In this document: in pieces, positions 1 through 5,264 of the stretch
Layout of the letters: each line of letters starts with the position of its first letter
How positions within the stretch are numbered: the stretch's first letter is position 1
Notes under the pieces: model-generated
The model's input: only the letters and a program-made list of their open reading frames with translations
What the model was told of the DNA's origin: nothing
Database searches by the model: none
Program-made: the position numbers and the translations under genes
NCBI GenBank assembly: GCA_027035445.1
Contig: JALVUT010000171.1
Span: 1-11,146 of the forward strand
Source: Thermococcus sp.
Lineage (GTDB): Archaea; Methanobacteriota_B; Thermococci; Thermococcales; Thermococcaceae
Direction: 5' to 3'
DNA: 11,146 bases

Positions 1-102
1 AGTGTTACTGCATCGTCAAACAACAAAATCAAAGGCATCTGCGGGCCGGGGTTTGTGGTGTTAATAATCCTGAGCGTTTTACTCCTGAACAAGCGCAGGT
101 GA
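1..102 (+). CDS. C-terminal end of a CGP-CTERM surface protein (5' truncated by window edge)
   Basis: The first 33 codons of the window are open and end in TGA at 100-102. They encode a Ser/Asn-rich stretch, then the motif ICGPG, about 15 hydrophobic residues and a basic end (NKRR). Cys-Gly-Pro followed by a membrane segment and a basic cluster is the CGP-CTERM tail, which I know only from Thermococcaceae. By analogy with other C-terminal sorting signals it is thought to be processed and lipid-anchored at the Cys, outside the cell. The body of the protein lies outside the window, so its function cannot be judged. The next gene ends the same way and starts 6 bases after this stop, so the two are probably co-transcribed and may be paralogues. 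Confidence 0.85.
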   Translation, partial: SVTASSNNKIKGICGPGFVVLIILSVLLLNKRR

Positions 103-108
103 TGAAGA

Positions 109-1047
109 ATGTCCAGACTGGTAATCCCCCTCTTCCTCCTTCTTTTTCTTTCCGCTTCAGTCTCTGCGTATCCTTATGTTAAAGCTCCCGGCGGCCTTTA
201 TGAAGTTCAGTATTCCGTTCTCTCAAACGGAACTGGAGCATTAATTCACCTCTCGATCCTTCAGTGGGGAATTGACTGTGGAATGACCAACTGCTGGCCG
301 GCCGTCTTTTACGGTCATGAATACCTTCTTTACTTCAACGGCTCCCACCTCTACCTCCTGAATTTCACACCCGTGCTGAGAACACCCTACGTGGAATATA
401 AAGGGGCGAGCTTTCTAAATGAGAGCTGGTACATTGAGGTTAAGTATTCCAATGATGAAATTGACAGGTTTTACCGGCTTGACACCAGACATTTCTGTAT
501 TGAGCCTGCTAACGTTAGTTGGCTCTGGCTTCCAGAGGGAAACGTCAGCGACTCCATAGACGGCTGGAGGATTGAGTTGCAGTCGCTGGGTCCCGGTGAG
601 TGGGGCCCCGCGAACATTAGCGACATCTGGATTGCTCTGAGTAGAAATGTGAGCAGTTGGTCCCCTGGTCCGATAACACTGGTGAACTCAAGCGTTTTCC
701 CTGTCTACTTCACTCTTAAAAAAGGCAATAACACGAGGAAGGTTACCATAATCTACATCAATACAACCAACAACTCCAAAGGATTGATAGAAGGCTTCTG
801 GTTTCCTAAGAGTGTTAAAATCGTAAATGTAACGACCTGTAAGTCAACCGCTCCTCATTTGAACGAAACCAAGACTCAAACGTCTGCCCAGAGAAACATC
901 ACGTGTTCCCACGTGAACACCGTTGAAAAAACGAACAAAACATCAACCCCGTCCCAAACTTCCAGCAAGAAGAGCATCTGTGGGCCCGGACTGATGGTGA
1001 GTATTGTGGTGGGCACCGTGTTTTTTGTTAGGAAGAGACGAGGTTAG
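109..1047 (+). CDS. Secreted, heavily glycosylated CGP-CTERM surface protein of unknown function
   Basis: This is a 312-residue extracellular protein. Residues 1-20 are a signal peptide (hydrophobic core LVIPLFLLLFL, cleavage likely after SVSA). The body holds at least 16 N-X-S/T sequons, so heavy N-glycosylation is likely. Residues ~250-287 are a Ser/Thr/Lys/Asn-rich linker that probably spans the cell envelope. The tail has ICGPG with Cys291, one hydrophobic segment and RKRRG, the CGP-CTERM sorting signal. The ATG at 109 is supported by the Shine-Dalgarno AGGTGAT (97-103), which overlaps the stop of the previous gene, so translation is coupled. An ATG at 102-104 is out of frame. I recognise no domain in the body. 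Its Trp/Tyr-rich, beta-like composition would suit ligand or sugar binding, but this is only a guess. Confidence 0.9.
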   Translation: MSRLVIPLFLLLFLSASVSAYPYVKAPGGLYEVQYSVLSNGTGALIHLSILQWGIDCGMTNCWPAVFYGHEYLLYFNGSHLYLLNFTPVLRTPYVEYKGASFLNESWYIEVKYSNDEIDRFYRLDTRHFCIEPANVSWLWLPEGNVSDSIDGWRIELQSLGPGEWGPANISDIWIALSRNVSSWSPGPITLVNSSVFPVYFTLKKGNNTRKVTIIYINTTNNSKGLIEGFWFPKSVKIVNVTTCKSTAPHLNETKTQTSAQRNITCSHVNTVEKTNKTSTPSQTSSKKSICGPGLMVSIVVGTVFFVRKRRG

Positions 1048-1105
1048 GTCGGTCGGAAGGTTAATGTTAAAAGCCTCCCTTCTCCAACCTATTTCCGGTG
1101 GGAAA

Positions 1106-2053
1106 ATGCCCATGAAATGCAAGTTCTGTGATAAACCGGCCTTCATCAAGCTTCACTACCCTAAGATGTACCTCTGTGAGGAGCACTTCATGGAATACTT
1201 TGAGAGGAAGGTGAAGCGAACCATCGAGCGCTACAGGCTTCTCAAGCCCGATGAAAGGGTTCTCGTCGTGGTGAGCGGTGGGAAGGACTCGGCTGTCACC
1301 GCGCACATCCTTAAAAAGTTCGGCTACAACATAGAGTGCCTCCACATAAACCTCGGCATCGATGAGTACTCGAAGAAGAGTGAGGGGTACGCGGTTAGGC
1401 AGTGTAAAAAGCTCGGGGTCCCCCTTTACATCGTCCGGGTTAAGGAACTCCTTGGGAAGGGAATCGGTGGGGTCAGAACGCGCAGACCTACCTGCTCATA
1501 TTGCGGCCTTACCAAGCGCTATATCTTCAACAAGTTCGCCTACGACAACGGCTTCGACGTCATAGCGACTGGTCACAACCTCGACGACGAAGCAAGCTTC
1601 ATCTTCAACAACCTGATGAACTGGAACACGCAGTATCTGGCAAAGCAGGGCCCGCTTACCCCCGCTGGATTCAGGGGAAAGCTGGTCAGGAAAGTGAAGC
1701 CGCTCTATGAGGTCACCGAGAGGGAGGTCGTTGCATACGCTTTAGCCAGTGGCATAGAGTATCACATGGAGGAATGCCCGCACGCGAGGGGGGCAACGAC
1801 CCTCGAATGGAAGAGAGTCCTAAACGGGATAGAGGAGAAAAGGGCCGGAACGAAAATCAACTTCGTTAGGGGTTACCTGAGGAAGAAGGCCCTCTTCGAG
1901 GCGGAACTAGAGGAAACAAAGCTGAGGGAGTGCAGGGTGTGCGGCATGCCTGCGAGCGGTGAGGTCTGCTCTTTCTGCAGGTTCTGGGGATTGGAGGAGC
2001 CGGTCAGCTTTAAAGCTTTTTTAAAGGAGCAGAGGCAACACCCAGAAACCTAA
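1106..2053 (+). CDS. ttuA: TtuA/NcsA-family tRNA 2-thiolation enzyme (TIGR00269 type)
   Basis: This 315-residue cytoplasmic enzyme adenylates the C2 oxygen of a tRNA uridine and replaces it with sulfur delivered by a ubiquitin-like carrier (TtuB/SAMP type). In TtuA the target is m5U54, giving m5s2U54, which stabilises tRNA at high temperature. Visible in order: an N-terminal zinc site C5-x2-C8...C24-x2-H27; the PP-loop SGGKDS (57-62) for ATP; C130-x2-C133 and C224, which match the three ligands of the catalytic [4Fe-4S] cluster; GHNLDDEA (156-163); and a C-terminal zinc site C276-x2-C279...C288-x2-C291. All key residues are present. The frame is open from 1004, but that stretch overlaps the previous gene and reads as non-native. 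The N-terminal zinc site fits a start at ATG 1106 or at 1112, with GGTGGG at 1097-1102 as ribosome-binding site; spacing slightly favours 1112. Thermococcales can carry two paralogues, so the target (U54 or wobble U34) is not certain. Confidence 0.88.
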   Translation: MPMKCKFCDKPAFIKLHYPKMYLCEEHFMEYFERKVKRTIERYRLLKPDERVLVVVSGGKDSAVTAHILKKFGYNIECLHINLGIDEYSKKSEGYAVRQCKKLGVPLYIVRVKELLGKGIGGVRTRRPTCSYCGLTKRYIFNKFAYDNGFDVIATGHNLDDEASFIFNNLMNWNTQYLAKQGPLTPAGFRGKLVRKVKPLYEVTEREVVAYALASGIEYHMEECPHARGATTLEWKRVLNGIEEKRAGTKINFVRGYLRKKALFEAELEETKLRECRVCGMPASGEVCSFCRFWGLEEPVSFKAFLKEQRQHPET

Positions 2054-2166
2054 AAGCATCGTAAACACTCCGTCGTTTTCAGGAGTATCCCGGACAAGGC
2101 TGTAATATTAACAGAATAGCTCGTAGATTGTACCCTCATCATGTCACAAAACAGTAAAATTGGTTC

Positions 2167-2182
2167 TCAATGTAAACATTGA
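2167..2182. promoter_or_regulatory. 16-bp palindrome upstream of the DUF257 operon, possible operator
   Basis: TCAATGT-AA-ACATTGA is a perfect inverted repeat with 7-bp arms and a 2-bp centre. It ends 8 bp before TATAAAA (2191-2197). Its size and place suit a dimeric regulator binding next to the BRE/TATA. It is A/T-rich and could be chance. I do not recognise it as the site of a known Thermococcales regulator. Confidence 0.35.
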
Positions 2183-2190
2183 AATGGGGG

Positions 2191-2212
2191 TATAAAACCA
2201 AAAGCATTTAAG
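2191..2212 (+). promoter_or_regulatory. Candidate archaeal promoter of the DUF257 operon
   Basis: Two TATA candidates lie in this stretch: TATAAAA (2191-2197), and ATTTAAG (2206-2212) preceded by a BRE-like CCAAAAG. Adding about 25 bases gives transcript starts near 2219 or 2233, that is 15-35 bases before the start codon, with GAGGT (2241-2245) as ribosome-binding site. The second has the better BRE. The rest of the 195-bp gap 2054-2248 shows no RNA gene and only a short T-run (TTTT near 2075) that might stop transcription of the tRNA thiolation gene. Confidence 0.5.
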
Positions 2213-2248
2213 GGTTATTGTGATGCATTGTTGTATGTATGAGGTCAT

Positions 2249-2932
2249 GTGTCCATGTATGGGGGGTATGATATGGGTACAATAGACAGCCTTGTGGGAA
2301 GCCTATGGGAGTCCATCAAACCAGGGGAAACAGTGTTAGTGGAGAGGGAAGGCTCTGGAGACCAGTATTTCGGTCTTTACCAGCTTGTAACCTGGGGAAA
2401 TGATATGGGACGTGCCGTGATTCTAGTTGACATCATGGACTCCCTTTATTTGAACAAGATAAAGATGCAACTCGCAGGACTGGACGATAGCGTTATAGAC
2501 AGAATCAAAGTGATCAAAATCGGGGGTATCATTAAGACGGGGGAAGTCGTTTCAAAAGTCGGGGATATACTCGAACCCACAATCCTTGCAGAGAAGTTCA
2601 AGGGGATCTACGAGGCTCTACTAAATGACTCACCTAAGGATGTTATAACGATCGCAACGGGCATTGAGAAGCTGTTCCTGATAGCGTCGGATAAGCCGGC
2701 AAGCATTCAGGCAATAGTGAGTGCCTTCGCGAGATACGTTGGCGACAGACGCAGGATGTCGTTTCTGATGGTGAAGACCAGCATGCTGAACAACACCGCC
2801 CCCTACGCCGTTGACCTCTTGGAGGACATAGCGACTACGGTCATAAAAAGTTCAAAGGTTGGAAGATTGACCGAGTTCCACATTGTAAAGTCCCTGAACA
2901 GTGAAATTGAGGGCGTCCTCATAAGGATATGA
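2249..2932 (+). CDS. DUF257-family protein
   Basis: The encoded protein has 227 residues and no signal peptide or membrane segment, so it is cytoplasmic. The N-terminal pattern DSLVGSLWESIKPGETVLVE, then a hydrophobic AVILVDIMDSLY strand and a regular alpha/beta pattern, matches what I know of DUF257 (PF03192), a Thermococcales family with many paralogues per genome and no assigned function. The layout recalls KaiC/RadA-like ATPases (IKPGETVLVE where a P-loop would follow), but the loop reads GSGDQYFG and lacks the GK[ST] of a Walker A motif, so ATP hydrolysis is doubtful. The start could be GTG 2249 or ATG 2255, which is better spaced from GAGGT, or ATG 2273. The stop overlaps the next start as ATGA, so the membrane protein downstream is probably its partner. 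Confidence 0.82.
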   Translation: MSMYGGYDMGTIDSLVGSLWESIKPGETVLVEREGSGDQYFGLYQLVTWGNDMGRAVILVDIMDSLYLNKIKMQLAGLDDSVIDRIKVIKIGGIIKTGEVVSKVGDILEPTILAEKFKGIYEALLNDSPKDVITIATGIEKLFLIASDKPASIQAIVSAFARYVGDRRRMSFLMVKTSMLNNTAPYAVDLLEDIATTVIKSSKVGRLTEFHIVKSLNSEIEGVLIRI

Positions 2933-3447
2933 AAGTGTACCGGGAAAACACTATGAGAGTCAAAACAAAATTCCCCAGGGAGAGAGGGCACTTCCTCTTG
3001 GTTATGAGATGTTACATCCTCTTCCTAGGGGCAGCCACAATAGCGGTGGCCATTGTAACAGGACTGAGAACAGTTCAAGGGGACATAACTGGGGCACTGG
3101 CGTATCTAACGGCAATGGCACTGTTCCTGACATCGGTTATCATTAGCAGAGAGTTCTACCATCTAATCAAAAGAACCAGGTTTACGGTCTACTGGATGAC
3201 GCTGAGAGCCAACAATGTTCCTATGGGTGGTTATGCATCGATTTACATAATTGCGTCTGTCATATTTTTTACCGCTGATCTTCTGAGGGGAAGTTACTTT
3301 CCTTTGGCAGTTCTATTGCTCCTTAGGGGATTTTTTGAATACCTCTTGGACAGAGCCAAAGATGACATAACAATTGTCTCGTTTCTTTACTACATAATTG
3401 AGCAGGGAGATCTTGAAACTGCGGAGATTAAGGACCCCTTCAGGTAA
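2929..3447 (+). CDS. Small multi-pass membrane protein coupled to the DUF257 gene, unknown function
   Basis: This 172-residue protein starts with a basic N-terminus, followed by hydrophobic segments at about 25-45, 55-74, 103-119 and 123-137. That makes about four membrane helices, with a charged loop after the second (REFYHLIKRTRF) and a soluble acidic C-terminus. I do not recognise a family. The start ATG 2929 overlaps the TGA of the DUF257 gene (ATGA), which points to translational coupling; ATG 2953 is an alternative that would shorten it by eight residues. The gene ends tail to tail with the glycosyltransferase on the other strand, overlapping it by 8 bp. The pairing suggests that the DUF257 protein acts at the membrane with this one, but this is inferred from gene order alone. 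Confidence 0.78.
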   Translation: MKVYRENTMRVKTKFPRERGHFLLVMRCYILFLGAATIAVAIVTGLRTVQGDITGALAYLTAMALFLTSVIISREFYHLIKRTRFTVYWMTLRANNVPMGGYASIYIIASVIFFTADLLRGSYFPLAVLLLLRGFFEYLLDRAKDDITIVSFLYYIIEQGDLETAEIKDPFR

Positions 3448-4783
3448 ACCTTTTGGTTTTTTCCCAGTAAATCCTTCCAGCTATCAACTTCCAGAGTCCC
3501 CTCATCGTGTACGCGACTCCCGCCATGACAAAAACAATGAAGTAGATAGGATAAAGGGCAACGAACCACCACTGGACTCCGAATGAGTGCCTCCTCTTCT
3601 CTACCCAGTTAGAGTATGCAATCGAGAGCCAGAATACCAAGAATGAGAGGATTGAGACGCCGAGGAAGAGTCGCGGCCTGACTAAGGGGGCCGGAACTGT
3701 GCCCACCGCTATTAAGTATAAGTTTAACACAACCGAGAGAAGCCAGAAAACGGGCACCAAGTAGCTTATTATGTAGAAGTGCTCCACAAACGATTCTTTA
3801 ACGCTGGAGCAACTCCTCAAAACACCCCAGTAATACTCAACCATCGCTTGAAGGTGGCCCTGTGCCCAGCGTGATCTCTGCCTGATGTAGTCCCTCATCG
3901 TCTCAACTGCCTCCTCCCAGCCGACGATACCGTGATAGTACCAGAAGCGGTAGCCGGCTATTAGGGCGCGCGCCCACAGGTCTGTGTCCTCGGTTACGGA
4001 GTCTTCCCTGAACCCCCCGAGGTGTATCAGATGGGGAAACCTCAGAAGGGCCACAGTGCCTCCATACTTCCCGTTCTCATTGAGTTTCATATCTCCCTCG
4101 ATAGCCACGTTGAAACCTACCAGTCTCTCAAGGGTGATAAAACGGGTTATAAAGTTCCTGTTCCAGTTCCTCGGGCGGACATTTCCCTGGATTCCAATAA
4201 CATAGTTCGGGGCGTTTTCAAGTATTCCAACCAGCTTTCGCAGGGCATCGGGTTTAATAAGGTAGTCCGCATCAAGAATGAAAATGTAAGAGGGAGGCTG
4301 AAAGTGGTTCTTTATCAGCTCCAAGGCGTGGTTTAATGCCTTCGGCTTGCTCCGTCCCCTCTCTGGAGGAACATTTATCACAACTACCCTATCCCTGTTT
4401 CTTTCCATTATCCCCTCCATTATCTCCCCAGTCTTGTCCGTGGAGTTGTCGTTTATAAGGAAAATCCTGAAGTTGGAGTACCTTTGGGAGAGCACCGTCC
4501 TCACGGTTTTCTCGATAACGCTCTCCTCGTTGTGAGCCGGTATGAGAATGTATACAAGAGGCTCAAAGAAGGAGTTTGCTGGGATCTCTGTGGGAGAGAA
4601 GGAGTAGTCCCTTCTTAACGCAAGGAGGAGAAGGGAGTAGAAGATGGTTCCGGAGAAAACCATGAGGAAAAGAAAGAGGAGAACAACTTCAAGGGCATAA
4701 ACTGGTGGTAAAATAAGGGCTATGCCGATGACGATTAGGATGTACAGGTACAGGCTTGACTGGAACCTGATTGAGACGTTCAT
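3440..4783 (-). CDS. Membrane-anchored family 2 glycosyltransferase, BcsA-like
   Basis: This 447-residue integral membrane protein is expected to transfer a sugar from a nucleotide-sugar at the inner face of the membrane, probably making or extending a polysaccharide. Two helices (about 11-30 and 31-56) precede a GT-A domain with IPAHNEE (81-87), NDNSTDKT (111-118), the metal/UDP-binding DAD (171-173), the catalytic-base motif TED (264-266) and QRSRW (302-306). The last is the Q-x-x-R-W signature of processive enzymes such as cellulose and hyaluronan synthases. Three more helices follow (about 336-361, 372-391 and 404-425). All catalytic motifs are intact; donor and product cannot be told. 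No Shine-Dalgarno precedes the ATG, and the TATA at 4814-4807 predicts a transcript starting 1-4 bases upstream, so it is probably leaderless. Its 3' end overlaps the convergent neighbour by 8 bp. Divergence from the next two membrane/unknown genes suggests a surface-glycan locus. Confidence 0.9.
   Translation of the reverse strand: MNVSIRFQSSLYLYILIVIGIALILPPVYALEVVLLFLFLMVFSGTIFYSLLLLALRRDYSFSPTEIPANSFFEPLVYILIPAHNEESVIEKTVRTVLSQRYSNFRIFLINDNSTDKTGEIMEGIMERNRDRVVVINVPPERGRSKPKALNHALELIKNHFQPPSYIFILDADYLIKPDALRKLVGILENAPNYVIGIQGNVRPRNWNRNFITRFITLERLVGFNVAIEGDMKLNENGKYGGTVALLRFPHLIHLGGFREDSVTEDTDLWARALIAGYRFWYYHGIVGWEEAVETMRDYIRQRSRWAQGHLQAMVEYYWGVLRSCSSVKESFVEHFYIISYLVPVFWLLSVVLNLYLIAVGTVPAPLVRPRLFLGVSILSFLVFWLSIAYSNWVEKRRHSFGVQWWFVALYPIYFIVFVMAGVAYTMRGLWKLIAGRIYWEKTKRFT
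3451..3462 (+). terminator. T-rich tract, candidate terminator of the DUF257 operon
   Basis: TTTTGGTTTTTT begins 4 bases after the stop of the membrane protein. Archaeal RNA polymerase stops at T-runs on the non-template strand without needing a hairpin. The tract lies inside the opposite-strand glycosyltransferase gene, where it encodes the Lys-Thr-Lys of its C-terminus. Confidence 0.45.
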
Positions 4784-4806
4784 TGGTAAACGTTTTTAGG
4801 AGGAGG

Positions 4807-4815
4807 TATAAATAT
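4807..4815. promoter_or_regulatory. TATA element in the 34-bp divergent gap between the glycosyltransferase and the 148-aa gene
   Basis: TATAAATAT reads as a TATA box on both strands. On the minus strand it is TATTTATA with a CCAAGG-like BRE and lies about 25 bp before the glycosyltransferase ATG, a good fit. On the plus strand it is preceded by purines (AGGAGGAGG), but a start site 25 bp downstream would fall inside the plus-strand gene. So it probably serves only the minus gene, and AGGAGGAGGT is more likely the plus-strand ribosome-binding site. Confidence 0.55.
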
Positions 4816-4817
4816 CC

Positions 4818-5264
4818 TTGGTAGGTATGGCAGCAATAATAATAAATGGAATCACCCACAGCCGGGCGTTTGTAAAGCATTTCCTGTTAGAGAGCAGGAT
4901 CACGGAATGGGAGGGGGTTGAACGATACTCTGCCTATTTTGAGGTTTCCGGGTCAAAGGTAAAAATCGTATGCGATTATTCCACGAACGAGGTTATACTG
5001 TGGTTTGAAGCCGGTGCATTAAAATTCATCCTCCTAGAGCTTCTGCGACTCGATGACTACCTTTCCAAGGCTCTTATAACTGGCAGCATACCTCTGGAGC
5101 TGGAGATGGTTGATGATGGCTTTTTAGAGCTTCCTGGGGCTAGATTTGCGATAGCAAAGGTCGCCCATGGCCTTTGGATTGGAAGCGGTAACCGAGACTT
5201 CGTCTTCAGTGCTACCATCGAAGGTCTGGCCGAGCTACTCGACCTGCTGGAGGGTGGAGTGTGA
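4818..5264 (+). CDS. Protein of unknown function coupled to the PTPS_related membrane protein
   Basis: I do not recognise this 148-residue protein. It has no signal peptide or clear membrane helix. It begins with a short hydrophobic strand (AAIIINGI) and alternates beta-like stretches (YFEVSGSKVKIVCDYS, EVILWFEAG) with amphipathic helices. One Cys is present, with no metal-binding cluster or catalytic motif. TTG 4818 fits the strong Shine-Dalgarno AGGAGGAGGT (ending 4807, spacing 10). ATG 4827 is the alternative and has only a weak GGT just before it. No later in-frame start exists for at least 80 codons. The gene overlaps the next one as GTGA, which supports it being real and cotranslated with that large membrane protein. 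Where its promoter lies is unclear. Confidence 0.72.
   Translation: MVGMAAIIINGITHSRAFVKHFLLESRITEWEGVERYSAYFEVSGSKVKIVCDYSTNEVILWFEAGALKFILLELLRLDDYLSKALITGSIPLELEMVDDGFLELPGARFAIAKVAHGLWIGSGNRDFVFSATIEGLAELLDLLEGGV

Noticed and set aside
99..105. GTGATGA, matching the C box of an archaeal C/D guide RNA
   Set aside because: It is explained by a GGTGAT ribosome-binding site at a stop/start junction, and no CTGA D box with the right spacing follows.
1004..1105. Extended N-terminus for the tRNA thiolation gene, frame open from an ATG at 1004
   Set aside because: It overlaps the previous gene by 44 bp, has no ribosome-binding site, and the extra residues do not belong to the family, whose zinc site begins just after ATG 1106/1112.
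2009..2028. T/A-rich tract CTTTAAAGCTTTTTTAAAGG as a terminator
   Set aside because: It lies inside the coding region about 25 bases before the stop codon; termination there would remove the stop. It encodes ordinary residues.
4807..4815. TATAAATAT as the promoter of the plus-strand 148-aa gene
   Set aside because: A start 25 bp downstream would fall after both possible start codons, and no later in-frame start exists nearby.
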